A DNA stretch of 64,000 nucleotides. Origin: Antedon mediterranea. Lineage: Eukaryota; Echinodermata; Crinoidea; Comatulida; Antedonidae. The DNA lies in the NCBI RefSeq assembly GCF_964355755.1, contig NC_092673.1, positions 17,053,001-17,117,000 on the forward strand. Direction: 5' to 3'. The notes under the pieces are model-generated. The model did no database searches. It had not been told where the DNA came from and saw only the letters and a program-made list of their open reading frames with translations. Below are positions 10,581 to 25,500 of the stretch, piece by piece (position 1 is the first letter of the stretch; each line of letters begins with the position of its first letter). The position numbers and the translations under genes were made by a program.

Positions 10581-13500
10581 GTAAGTAATAGTTAAAGGAC
10601 AGTGAAATGAACTATGAACTATGCGAGTTAACTATTAAAAAAATATGATTCATTTTAATAACCAATTCCCTAATATCGCAGCCTTAAGAGTAACTCAAGT
10701 TCACTAATGGTTTCAAATAATTTTCACTTCAAATTTAATTCCAAGCATAATGTTTACAGCACTTAAAAGTGACCCAAGTTCATTATTGGTTTCAAATGAT
10801 TTTCACTTCAGATTTAACCCCAAACATGATGTTACAGATGGAATAGCAGTGATAAGAACTGTAAGCACAACATGGACAGAAGATTATGACGATAGTGGTA
10901 AACATAAATATATTTAGATTTTCATCCCTCTTGCAGTGAATTATGATAAAATATTGAAAGATAAACTGGAGATCAATACCACTACTGACACACAGTAGTA
11001 TATTGTTGGATACTATGTTAATGTTGATATGAACAGTCGTGTAACTGGCTGATTTCTGCATGATTTTTTTTTTACATATTAAATATTGTTACTCCTGATC
11101 TTTTCTGATGCAAAACATTTGATAGTTTGCTTCTTTCAGGATTGTATTTCATGCAATTTACATTATCAAGTAGTTTTAAGAGTGCTTGTCACCAAAAATC
11201 AGACATATTCGTAATTTAGTGGCAAGGGTCAAAATTTCGAATTGGCTCATATTTTGCACATTGGTAGACCTTGATGTAAGTAAATCTGATGTGTAGTTTG
11301 TTTGGTAAAATATCGCTTAGTTTTCGAGAAAATCGAAAAATAACGATTTTCGGCCAATTTTGTTAATTTTTGGTGTATAATTTACATTAAGTGTAACAGC
11401 CTCTGGAAGCCAAATTTTGCAACCTAGCGTTTTAATATTTTACACTTATGTTAACTAGCATCTTGACAATAATTTAGTAAAGTTTCAAAAAATTAAATGA
11501 AATTCTAATATTTTTACTAATTAATTACTAATTAGCGTATATAAAACTCTTTAAAAAGTAGGGTAAAAACAAACGCGTTTTTTTTCATGTGCGACGAATT
11601 TTTTTTTAATAAAAAAATCGTCAATCTACTGTTTAGATACTAATATTTATGAATCAAGTAAAAACAATTTGGGGAAACTATTTTCCGCTCCGCGCCAGAG
11701 CCACAAAGTTGTAAGAAATTCAAAGATTTTATCTGTCGGCAAGATCAATCAGTTGTACCTATTGTTCTCTATTTACAGATTTAAGGTAAATTTTACTACG
11801 AGAAACAAACTTTAAAGGTAAACTGAAAGGTCCTGAATAATTTGGAATTACGATTTAATATAAAAACATCTAAAAATAAATTTCTAGTCAAATTTAAACG
11901 ACTAACCCATGAAATTAAGCAATTACTATCTGAACTCAATAGTATAACTCGCTTAGCTTCATCACCTGTTATATTTTCCACTAAGTGAATTTATTCTTAT
12001 TATTATTATAATATAATAATAATAATATTATTATTTTTTGCACTATACGCGCGCATGCGCAGTTTATTTTTATCAACAAAGTGTTCCCTTTGACGTGCGC
12101 GTATACGCGAAAATGTTTGATTTGCGCGAATAATTTCGCCTAGTGGAAAACAGGCTGATAATGTTCTTATCTTCTCATATAGGGAGTATTCGCACAAGCA
12201 CGTTAACGCTATTTTCCAAGCTCCGCCCACTTTGTAAACAACTTGCTGTGCATGCGCAAGCATTACGAAAAACTTTAGTTACGTGCGTCGAGAACCTTAT
12301 TTTTAAAAAATAGCGTAAATGAAAACGTTAACCAAAACATGATTAAACATGCCTGGCTAGGCTTAGTCTCTATAAACCCAAGGTATTCCATGATTTGTTT
12401 TAATACGTGTGGCGTATGTTGCGTGCGCTACACATGCGTTGCGTTCTACACTTCCCGTCGAAGCGCGAAATCAAAACGAACAAGTACGTTAACGCAAATG
12501 TTCACTGAACTCTGTTGTTATGCAAATGAGTAGAATGTTGACATCCGATAACGTTCATGTGCTCGTGCGAAATTTCATAATAATTCGTAGCCTAAACAAT
12601 AACTTGTTTGTAAACTTGTAAACCATTGTTTCATCCCTTCGCTTTATTAAAAATTTACAGAATCGTCCCACATATTAAATTGTTATTTTAAAGAATTCTT
12701 ACAGACATAGTTTTACCTTCATATACCTTAATCACTCGAGCAACTGCACATGGAAACCATCTTTCCAAGCAAATCAATGTATGGCTTCTTGCGCTTTATG
12801 GTTATATCTGTGGTATCAAGTTCAAGAGAAGTACACATTTCTTGCAACAGTGGCAAAGAGAATCTGGAGAGTTTTTCTTGAGCTTTCAGTTCACAAATAT
12901 TATGCATTCAAACATTATTGGCTGCTACAAGCCTATTGTGTCCAGTACGGTTTGCGACAAAAGTTGAATTTCTCTTTCCTTTTCCGTTTTTGAATCGTCT
13001 CCATTTTCTTCGACTTCGTCACCATCTTCATTACTATCGTAATCATCATCTTCGTCATCATCATCATCATGAACGGCTGCATCTGTCCTCCTTTTTTTAG
13101 CCAAGTGTGAGAAAAAACTTGCAATCTGCTGTTAAAAATTCAGTCTTGCTACTAAATAGATGTGAACCATCGCTGTGCCTGGCCGATCTCATCTCTCGTG
13201 AGACATCACATGGATCAGCTTTCTGTCCCGTCTGCTCTCCAGCGTCAAAAACATGAATAAGGTAGGTTTTCTGTGGTACAGAAAATCGGGGTTTTTTTGC
13301 AGAGGACTTTAACGCCCAGCCCATTTTCAGTTTGGGGCCAATGTCAAACCGTGGCAAATCGTTGGTTCTTGTTGGTTCTGGATTTTTAGAAGTACCCTCT
13401 TCTAGTTGTGTTGATTAATTTCATTGCCCTGTCATAAAGTGTTTCATGTTCTAGTGCGTTCTTGTGATTTTCATAATCTAAGTGTTTCTCTAGGGAAGAG

Positions 13501-16500
13501 TACCTCTGATATGACCTAATGCAACCTTGTTCGCGACAAAAGAACAGTTTGCTGAGGGTGCCAGGACTTTTCTATTTGTTCGTAGTCTTTTATATCAGCT
13601 TGTTCTTCATGAGATGTCTTGGCTTGTATTCTTGCTTTTACTGCAATAGATGATACTTGATTTATTTTAATCAGACGTTGTATCTCGGTTATGAATTAAA
13701 TTGGGTAGCTTCGAAGGCACACAGAATTTACTCAAAAGTAGATTTTGTCCTGCACCAACACCATACGCCATCCACACCTTCATGGACCTGCTTCCATACT
13801 CTATGTTGTTGATGTGACTCACGCCTTTTATTTCCATTTCCCTGCTGCACAAATAGTACCACTCACTATCGATGCCTGTAAACCTAAACATGTATCTGTG
13901 TGCAGCGATTTCCTTCTGGCATGCTTGTAAAGGTAGGACTTCAGTGCTCTGTTTGCGGTCTTTTCTATCGAATCCACAAGCTCCGCCGACAACCGATTTA
14001 AAAGAACATTAAAGCCATCAGACAATAATTATATATAAGAATTATTTTCAACACGTCTCTACATTGTAAGACATAAACTAAAATGGATAACAAATCTGTT
14101 CCGTTGTCAACGTCAATGAAGATATCGTTATCTATCGAATATACGCAGTAAAGTGTTTTGTCTACTGTGGTTAATGTTTTGAAACATTCTCGTTGAGTAA
14201 GTTCGACCAGGTTCGACAAACAGGAAAACGATAACAAGTTAAAACAAATTTGTTTTTCAGTTTTATCCTATAAACTATGAGAGGATGGAATAATTTATAA
14301 TAATGTGGTTTGACAAAGAATAAGCGAGTGATTTTTAGTTAATTGCTTAATTTCGTATATTGGTTAGTGATTGAAATTTTACCAGAAACGTATTTTTAGT
14401 TTGTGTTTAAATTGAAACTTAATTCAAAATTTATCTTTCAAGTTTGTTTCTCGTAATAAAAGTTTGGCTTAATTCGACTTAGATTGCTAAATAGAGAACA
14501 ATAGGTACATCTGATTGATCTTGCCGACAGATAAAATCTTTGAATTTCTTACAACTTTGTGGCTCTGGCGCGGAGTGCAAAATAGTTTCCCCAAATTTTT
14601 TTTACTTGATTCATAAATATTAGTATCTAAACTTTAGATTGATGACTTTTTTATTTTACAAAAATTCGTCGCACATGAAAAAAAAAACCGTTTGTTTTTA
14701 CCCTACTTTTTAAGAGTTTTATATATGCTAATTAGTAATTAATTAGTCAAAATCTTAAAATTTCATCAAATTTTTTGAAACTTTACTAAATTATTGTCAA
14801 GATGCTAGTTAACGCAAGTGTAAAATATTAAAACGCTAGGTTGCTACGTTTGGCTTCCAGAGGCTGTTAAACTTAATGTAAAGTATACACCAAAAATTAA
14901 CAAAATTGGCCGAAAATCGTTATTTTTCGATTTTCTCAAAAACTAAGCGATATTTTACCAAACAATCTACACATCAGGTTTACTTAGATCAAGGTCTACC
15001 AATGTGCAAAATATGAGCCAATTCGAAATTTTGACCCTTGCCACCTAATGTTTGATTTTTAATGACTGGCTCTCTTAAAGTGGTAACCTAATAATCAACT
15101 ATTATTCACTTAAATCTAGAACCTAGAGAAATAAATAACTTTGTTTTGTTATTTTCAGGTAATCCCTCAAAACAGTTTACAAAATTTGTCGCTGATAAAA
15201 TGAGAACAATGACTGAAAAAGTATGTCAACAACATTTTATTAAAAACATTAAAATAATACAAAAGGCATATATACTATTTTTTATTTTAAAGATATCAAT
15301 CTACTTACTAAATCAGGTCTAGTAGACTAGATTGACATCTTTCCACAAAAAAAAATATTACACTACGTGGATGAATGAGAAAATTCAAATCCGCATTTAT
15401 AATATAATATATACTGTACTATATTTATTACTATTACCGGTATTATTATTACTAGCCAAAACTGAGGGCTTTGTTTTCTTAATGATCAATGATTCAAAAC
15501 TAATGTAGTTTGGAAGGTAAAATATAAGGTTTGTTTTCATTGTATGTAGGCTGTCCAGAGACCACCTACAGATGATGATGAGTCTGAAAATGTTGAAGGC
15601 TACAATGATGATAGTGATGACAACTACAGCAATGATGATGATGACAACCACAGCGATGATGATGATGATGATAACCACAGCAATGATGATCATGACAAAC
15701 AGAGAAATGATGTTGATGACAACCACAGCAATGGTGATCATGACAAACAGAGAAATGGTAATGATTAATTTTTGTAACTTTCAAAATTCTGTTTTTTTAA
15801 ACAATAGTATTAAGAATTATGTAATATTATATTATATTGATGAATCTTTTTAAAATGGACCTGAAATGGATTTTCGATTTTTTTCATTTAAGAATGATGT
15901 TTTGGGGGCTATTAGGTGTTGCTAGAAGGTATATTGTTACAAAATATAAATTCGCCCTTTTGGGTTAAGCCCCATTTGAAAATCAAAAAGAATCGTGGGT
16001 GACGTCACTTTGCAAATATATTCCTATCCCTCCAATGGACAATTTGCAGTTTTTTGGCTATAACTTTTGGAATTTATGAATTATTTTCTAAAAAATGCTT
16101 GTGCTTTAGCAGAAATGTATTTAGTTACTTTCTTTAGTTTTTAGTATAGCAGAATTAAATTAGTAATATAAGATGATTTCATTAGAAAGATTCATTTGGT
16201 TGGTATTCCAAATAAAATATAATAGTTAATTATATCTCAACCGTAATAGTAATAGTAAATAACGATTATTTTATTTACCCGACGTTTCGCCAACTATCAG
16301 TTGGCTTTCTCAAAGTGTAGTGACACGTATGTCACAGTTGACCTCTAGATGACGGGGTCAACACATTGGTCCACACTTGACTGAGTTTGTAACCGCCCTC
16401 ATCTCTATTAAAATTGGGGGTCTTCCTAAACTCAGTCAAGTGTGGACCAATGTGTTGGGGACCTGAGGATGAAAGTAGCCCAGACAATTGGTACTAAAAA

Positions 16501-19500
16501 GCCTCCTAAATCCAATGTGTCTAAAGAAGAACGACAGGTACTTTACAAACTGAAAAAAGAACCAGACATCTTAGTTCTACCAGCGGATAAAGGCAAAGCT
16601 ACAGTTGTAGTCGACATAGAAAAAGTATCCGACATGCTAAGGGAGGAGAAGACTTGAAGAAAGATCCAATATAAACGACAGTTAGTGGACATTTTACAGA
16701 GATTAAAAAAGGAAAAAAAAAATAAACGAAGGTCAATATAAATTTTTGTATCCGACTGCAGAAAACATACCCAGGATATATTGTACTCCAAAAATTCACA
16801 AGGCAGGAAATCCATACAGGCCTATCATAGGTTACACAGGCTCATCGCATATAATGTATCTAGAAGTGTTGCTGACATTTTAGCCCCCTTAGTAGGTCAA
16901 ATAGAACATCATATATTAAACTCCAGTGAACTTGCAAAAAAGTTGTCAACAATCAAAATAGGTACGAATGAGATGCTATAGTATCCCACGATGTAGTGTC
17001 ATTGTTGTAGTGACAATGAGCAGCAAGTTGTTGATATCGCTTTGCGGAGCCGGCCTCGCATGGGTGGTCGATCGACTCTGCGCGCCAGGGGCCTAGGCCC
17101 TAGTAAAGGTTAGTTACGGAGGTAGGCATAGGCTAGGCCTTCTAAATTGAGGTTTTAGAACAAACAAAAGTACATTTTTGGGCACTATATTTCAACAACA
17201 TTTGATATTGAATAAATTAGTATTAGCGTCAACGCTTCGCGTATTTTTCCGTGCTGTCAATCATTCACTGACTATCGCGCGGCATGCACACTCCTCTCAA
17301 TCGTGTAATGTGTGACGTCATGAATATAGATGTTCCCGACGGCCGTTGAAATAGAATATTGTAATGGCGGGAGTAATTTTCGCTAATTTACCAAGCTATC
17401 TTTTTCTCAAAATACTAAAATACCATTTGTGAATTTCTTGAAAATCGAAAATCCATTTCAGGTCCATTTTAATGACTGTAACATAACATGTGTAATACTG
17501 AGATTTGATCCCATTCACAATTATAGTGGAGTTATATAACTGTACCTTGATCGTGCCGTTTTACAACCATTCATTAAATTGGAAGGTAATACTGTATCTG
17601 CTGTAATAGAAATGTAATTATTTGCAGTTCTAAATTAATTTGTTTTTCTAGTATTTTCCAACTTGACTAAAAGTACTTTAAGAAATTTATTTGTATTTAT
17701 ATGATTACATTTTGAGTAAAATAATCACAACTGCTATAATTTATAAAGATAATGACTACAACAGAGATAATGATAATGACTAAATCAATGGCAACTGTGG
17801 TGATGATATAATGACTATAATGATAAAACAATGATGAGAATGATTGTTATGAGTATAATATTGTTGACAATTACAATGATGATGATGACCGTGATAATAA
17901 TGTTAATTATGACAAAAACTACATAGTACAACATTGATAATAATGAAGATGACAACTACAACATTGATAATAATGAAAACTACAACATTGATAATGACAC
18001 TTTCGTGACACCCCCTACTGTAGTGTTAATTATGTCAACAAATGACCAAACAATCCTAGGCCTAGCAAGGCTAAAGCGCCTAGGCATAGCCTAATACTAA
18101 CAGTAACAGGCCTCTGGTAAGGCTAGAAAGGCAGCGATACCATTACAAAATTTCGACAGGCAACTGGAACTCATCTAGGCTAATTCTGCTAATTCCTTTT
18201 CAAACTTCTTTATTAACTATTCAAATCTGAGACGTCACTCAATTCTATACTGTGGTCCCAAATTTAAATGGCACTCACTACCTTTCTCTCTCGTTAACAA
18301 ACCATCAATTACTAGTTTCAAACTAAATCTTAAACAAGCACTGATCACTGCATATGACGATTAATTCATAAATAATTTAAATGCTGGTAAATCTTTCTCT
18401 ACTAATGGTTTTTTTAATGTCTTTTTATGAGCTCGAATGATTTAAGTCCTTGTCTGTCCGGTGTTTCGCTTTTTTTTTTTGGGGGGTTTCTCTTTTCACT
18501 TTTGTTTTTTTATATTGGTATATATGGTTTTTCATTTGTTTCAACCATTGTTATTTTGTTTGTTACTGCAGGGAGTCTAGGCTTAAAGTTTACTTGTTTG
18601 TAACAAAAAACTTATCTAGGCTTCCTTCTACACATGCTTTTTACTATGTAACATCTTGTATTTTTTTGTATGTGTAGAGAATTGTTTAATAAACGAAACT
18701 AAACAAAACTTAATTTTGTACATTTCTTAGTTTTTAATCTTAATCTTTCTCAGTTTACTTTAACATCTAGTTTTTTGTTTAAAAAAAAAAATTAATTTAA
18801 AAGATTTAAGAGATACTATAAAGTTCAGTTCAGTGTATTTCAAAAGCAATTTTCAAATCAAAAAGATTTTTTTTTATACACAAAAAAACTACAATCGTCC
18901 AATCAAATGTGTTATAAAATAACCAATAACAACAATTATGAATTTTTAATGACTATAATGATGATAGTGATAACAACTATGATAATGAGATCACTACAAT
19001 GGTGTTTTTTGCATGTGGAGTATTACAAAAAAAATCTGTTTCACCTACAGATACTGACATTGCTGACATTGATACAGATCAGCAGTTCGATATAGATGTA
19101 ATTCAGGATATTGAGGAAAATAAGGAGGAAACCTTTAAAGACACGTTCAACATCTGGGATCATGGTGGACAACTGATATATCATGGTATACATCGGGTAA
19201 GTAATGATATATGTATTTGTCTATTTATTATACATGGTATTCATCAACATAATAATAACGTTATTTTTTATATGCAGACATTGCTCAAATAGTTTCTACA
19301 CAAAGGCTCTGTAAAGAGTATTCAAATAGTTCACTACAAAAACCTTATAACTCTACAGTATGTTGGCCAGTTTAACTATGAGAAAAATGTAACCTAAGGA
19401 AATACAAATATACAGAACATTTTAGTGAAAATATTGCTAGTACTTACTTGTCTTCTCATCTGCCATTTGGAAGGTACATGACCTCCTCCACACTTTTCTA

Positions 19501-22500
19501 TTTAGTGTTTCTTCAATATTTATATTGTTTAATCTATATAGCAGAACTTTCTTTTTCCTTCTTCTTCTTTTACCATCATATCTTTTCTATTAACAATTTT
19601 CAATAGTCCTCCTTCCCTCCTTTCAGATCCATACAAACTTTGAAGGTGACATACATGATTTTAGTTTTCCTATTATTTTTTTCCCCTTATGTATTCTATC
19701 CATTGTTATTATTATTGTTATTATTATTAATCGTCGTCATCATCAATGTCATCATCAATATCAGTATCAATATCATCATTATCTTCATCATTATCATTAT
19801 TATCATTATTATTATTAATATTAATATTAATATTATTATTAATATTATTATTAATATTATCCGTTGACAATTCATTATATACAGTATTTACAGTAAATCC
19901 TATTAATCCATAATTTCTGTTTTTAATGTGTACTGCTTCTAGTTTTCTTAGGTGAGTTATTGTATATTTCTGCAAAAATGTTGTTTTAAATGAATTTGTA
20001 CAAGAGAAGAAGTATTTGGTAAAAAAATAAATTGTATTAAAACATTTTATATAAAGTTCTTAGTTATAGATTTGTCTAAATATCAGAAAGTAGTTTATAA
20101 CCAGTAAAATACTTGCTTTTTGCAGATGTTCATGACATTGGAAGCACTTTATATTGTTGTATTTGATCTTAGTGTGAACCTTGAGGATCGTGCTATTTTC
20201 ATTGATGCAAATGGAGTAAGTATTTGTAGGCCATGTAAAGTAATGTTTTGGAGGGACCTTAGTAGCAGTTAACCCACTAGGCTAAACTGGAGGAGTTACC
20301 CTCTTTAAAGATGGTTGAAATATAAGTATTGTAGTTATGTCCATGGGCTGGGAGCAGTAACCCCCTGCAACCTACATTTTTGGTATTTTTATGTACCTAA
20401 ATATCCGGTGAACTAAAAAATATATGTTAACATCAAATATCCTCATTCCCGAGATGGGTTTTTAACAGATTTTTAAAAGCGATTTAATTTCAGATTTTTT
20501 ACCAATTTTGGGGTAAGGGGGTAATACAAATAGCCATAGGTACAGTTTTCCTTGAACATTAATTCTTGGTATCAATGTATAGAGTATTGTCTGTTCTACA
20601 ATTTGATATAAAATATGTGGTAATTAAATAATTAATGACATTACAAAAGGTCACTTCTTTTTTGAAAATGGAAAAATTCTGGTATCTACAAACATGTCAA
20701 TATATCTTTTAAATATGCCAATATTATTGTTTTAAAATTGGCTAAAGTGATTCATATATGATAGGTATACACATTCTGATTCATATAACCATTTTTAGGT
20801 ATGTATGTATATACAGTAGCTATAAATATGTACACAACTTAAACAAAACAATAAGTTTCATTATTTTCCGTACATTTTTGGGGTAGGGGTTAATAACAGT
20901 AGTGATAAAGATAATTTTCCTTGATCAAATCTTTACAAATAGATATTAGTATGTAGAGTAAGTCTGTCTATTTTCCTTTTTGATTTTACATTTAGTGTAA
21001 TTGGATAATTAACGACCTCATATTAGGTCAAAAGGTCACATTTAGAAAAAAATAGGTACTGTATCTACCAACCTGTAAATGTATAATTAAAATACCTAAA
21101 TTAATCTTCATCTGAATCACTATCTTCACCGTAAGAAAGTTCACTTGCATCAGAATTACGCTCCTCATCATCTTCCTGAAATTTTTTATTATCTAGTTTA
21201 TCAAGAATATCAACTAGGTTTTGTGGTAAAATTTTGTTTGATGTCCATTCTGATCCATTATCTGTTGCAGTCCACCTCTAAATAATTTGTATTCCAGATA
21301 ACTGAATGGCATGATGCAGCAAAATAAAGAAGATGTCACTGTCAGGACTCCTAATTCTAGCATATTTAAAGCCCCTCTCTCTTCCATAAAAGCAATATAG
21401 TATCACTCTTGAGTCTGTCTCTTCTTGACTGGATTGAAGGTTGATCCGCTCTGTTGTTGATATGGTACTATATACCGTCTGATATTATCTGATGTGCTTT
21501 CCATCACAAATAAAAATCACTTCTCTATCTACTAGCTTTGTTGCAAATGAGTTGAATAAGCTTCAAGTTTAATTGTGGCTAAAATAATTAAATTGTATGA
21601 TAGTTTTTTTATAATATATATAAATAGAATTTTTTTTTTTTCAGGATGAACGTAAACATCATTGGACCAATCTCCAATTCATATTATCTTACATCCTGTC
21701 AGTTTATTCTCATAGTCGTGATATAAGAAAAAACAAAGACAAGAGAGTTCACGAACCAACTATCCTTATTGTGGGTACACATAAGGCTGAGCTTGGTGGA
21801 ACTGAAGAAGAACAAAATGCTGAGGTAATACTGTTTCTATTTTTACGTTTTAGCCACAACCAAGAATACATTGCAGGTCTATATTAGAAACTGAGTACGG
21901 GAGTAGTGTATCAATTAATTTGATTACTTAAGTCTATCCTGCAATTAATAAAAGTGGTAGTCCAGAGTTACAAAAAAGTTTTTGAATATTACTTTAATAA
22001 ATGACATTAATTGACCCATGTTATGATATAAATATATATTTTTTGTTATTAGGCAAAATCAAAATTTGAAAAGCTTAAACATGCACTTGGAGAGAAACTG
22101 AAAGTTCATGTGTATAACACCTATTTTGCCATCGAAAACAGTAAAGAAACAACAGATGAGAGCTTTAGCAAACTCAAAAAGGTTATTGATGAGCTTATGG
22201 AAACTTTAGAAAGGCCTGTTCCTTTGAAGTGGATGCGTTTTCGATGTGACATACATAAACTAAGGAGAGAAAAACACTTTTCTTTGTGTCATGTTGAAGA
22301 GGTAAATTAAATTTAATGTTTTGTTTTCGGTAGTAATAATAGAATCTAAAAAAGCATAAACAAAATAATTTTCCCACTATTAAAAAACAATTAATGTTAG
22401 TAAATATAATAATATTGATTAGTAATATGATCCTATCCTAATCATGTTAGTATGGTTTCTTATCTGAGCCAGACCACTAAAAAACCTAGTAATATTTATG

Positions 22501-25500
22501 GAATATTCATTGCTATGTTGCCATTCTGTGAGAAAGAAATGCTGTATAATCCCCCTTGGCTATGTGAGAGTGGCATTTTCCTTCAGATCCAACATTATGC
22601 AGTAAATGACAAAAAATGAACTTTTCTATATGGTAATTGTACATCAAAATATTTCGTGCTGTAAAGCGTCGTTTCACAAAGTATGGCCCGCAGCCCGAAA
22701 CAGAATGTTTCAGCATGTAAGATCCTTTATTTTAACATAAACTTTGCGGAATACTACTGTAAATGACAGAAATAATGTTATAAATGACGTATACCTACCT
22801 ATGATTTTATTTTTTTTCTTTAGCTCAAAAAGCTAGCAAGTAAGAATGGTATTGCAGATGAAAAACAACAATCAACCCTTCTTAACTTCCTGTATGATCT
22901 TGGTGAAATTGTTTACAGGCCTGACAACAAATTATTAGAAGATAAAGCGGTGTTAGATCCGATGCGGCTTGTTAAAATTGTTACTGCATTTGTAACAGTC
23001 ATTAAACAAGAAGATCCAGTAAGTAGGCTCATAAAAATATTAATTCAGTGTTCCTTGGGGAAATAATAGGCACATGTGAATTCCTATATTAGTCATGTAT
23101 CAAATGCAATATCTGCAAGTTACCTTATACAATAGTTTAAATTTGAGTGGTATATTGTATATATATGTAATTTAAATATATTTGTTTGTTTTTTTTAGCC
23201 GGCCATGGATATTGATGCCTTTGCTAATCTTGACAAGGGCATACTGGAGGAAGACTTGTTGCGAGAATTATGGAAAGAGCATAAAGTTGACGAAGGAAAG
23301 AATTTTAAGTTTCTTGTAGCACTGATGATCCAATTAGGTTTCATTTGTGAGAGAAAGACAACCAGCAGCCAAGATGTGGCAAGTACATCTACAGTATGTT
23401 TTGTTAAGTTTCTATTTCTAACATGTTATGTTTTGCATGAAGCTAATGTGAAAAAAACGATTTTTTATATGATACATAATTGGTAAAATTTTACATACAA
23501 TTTCTAATTATTTGTAGCGTTATGACATATTTTGATTAAACTTTCTGCTGAAAGATGTTTTTAACATGTACATGAAATTAGTTTTCTTAAAAGAAATTTA
23601 AATGGCATTTTTACAAATCAACAATTTCAGGAATCTGTTGGAAAGCAATCATTTTTTGTGCCACTACGGCTTGCTTTCAAGACATCAAGTGAAGTGAAAG
23701 CAGTGCCTGATGAATTTCCAGCTATCAGTATCTATTACGACTTTAAGGGATATCTGCCAGATGTATTGTTTCCATATATGATTATTGATTTCCTCAACAA
23801 ATTTCAAAAGAAAGACGTTGACCCAATACTGTCATATAATCATGCTGAACTTTACTTCGACCAAGATCATCATCTGACCTTATCTCTTGTCAAATTTGTG
23901 ACTACGGAGGATGAAAGAAAGTTCTTGTTAAAGGTACTGTATCATATAATTTGTTGTGAATAAGTCATAATCTAAACATAAACTCAAATTCAAATATCAA
24001 AACATCACTTTTCTTCTTTTTTTCAGGTGACTATTAAAAGAACAAATGCTCCTAATGAAGCGAGTAATGAAGAACCTTCTTCTGAAGCATGTAAAGAGGT
24101 TTGTTATCATTTCATATATCAGTTTGAAGAAGTATATGATTTTGTATAGATATTTTTGTTGATATCTATCTTGTATTATATAACACCTATATAAATTCCT
24201 GTCATTTGATTGGACGAATGTGGGTCACATGGCGTGCAATAGTACGCACTATTCAACGATCGTTAAATAGTACTTTTTGAAACATTTTTGTGTACGAAAA
24301 AAAAACGTCTAGATGTTATATAAAACAAATAATGAATGTTTATGAGTGCAATGGTACAAATAATGGCACGAGGTGAATGATGAAAGGTTATATCAACAAA
24401 TTTCATTGTATTTGACTGGTGTTTTCAATAATAAAAAAACAGCTGACTATATTGCTAAGATGAAAATCTACTTATAGAATTAAACTTGATGTGGAACATA
24501 CTTTTTCATTTTAATTTGCTTCAGTTAACATTATTAATTAAATATGAATGATTATTCACAATTGCCTTATATAGCATTACATCTTTAAAAAATCAATGAT
24601 ATAATCTTCATATGATATAAATTTTAAACACCTTAAAGTACAGTTGTCAAAACTCAAACGTAATTCATTTTTAAAGCTGCCAGTCAATAGCATGCCTACA
24701 AACTCTGAATTGTTATTATTTTAAGACCAAAGTATGGTTATGAACTTGCAATTGAAACTTTAAATTTGGTAAGATTTTATAACATACAGTACATTGTGAA
24801 CTATGTACAATGTTTGTATAATAGTGATACTTTTTTGTTTTACTTTTCCCTTTATAACTATATTGTATTGTAAATGTTTAGTGAACACTACATTTTAAGA
24901 GTGTATGCTGCTGATTCAAAGTTGCTACATTGTGTTATATTCTCAATTACAGTTAACTGCTTGTTCTTGGAAATCAACATTCAATTTGTATCTTTAGGTT
25001 TTGTTAACAATCCAGAAGTCAATTGAACCTTCTAAAGATGGTGGTAGAAGAGGGATTCAATATGAGAGATGCATGCTTTGTGATGTATGTAGTGATAATA
25101 CATCAGAAAGGAAGCACATTCAAAATCTTGATGACTTCCAGTACGAGAAATTGACATGCACCAAAACTGGCAAGTCTGTTACGATGGATGTTAAACGTTA
25201 CAAGCAGCTATTTGTAGGTAAGAGTAATAACAGACAAGTTTATTTTCATTTATTTGACAAATAAATAACAACAGTGTATAAACAAATAGACTCAATTGAT
25301 AAACAAGATTATGATAACTTCTAGAGTCAGCAGTCCCATCGTCTTAAAATTAAATATATCTATAATAATAATAGTCAAATGACAATGTGTAAATTATCAA
25401 AATGATTGACACAGTACTCATATTCGGAAAATGATCTCATAATCGTGTCGAGCATAGCTCATCACCGAAAGTTACATATTTTTTAGTTGTATGAAAAAAT

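Noticed and set aside
12050-12062. NRF1-type site GCGCATGCGC
   Set aside because: A single site inside a mobile element with no nearby transcription start evidence.
15397-15784. Ile/Val-rich and His/Cys-rich minus-strand ORFs
   Set aside because: They are antisense shadows of the acidic repeat exon 15550-15757.
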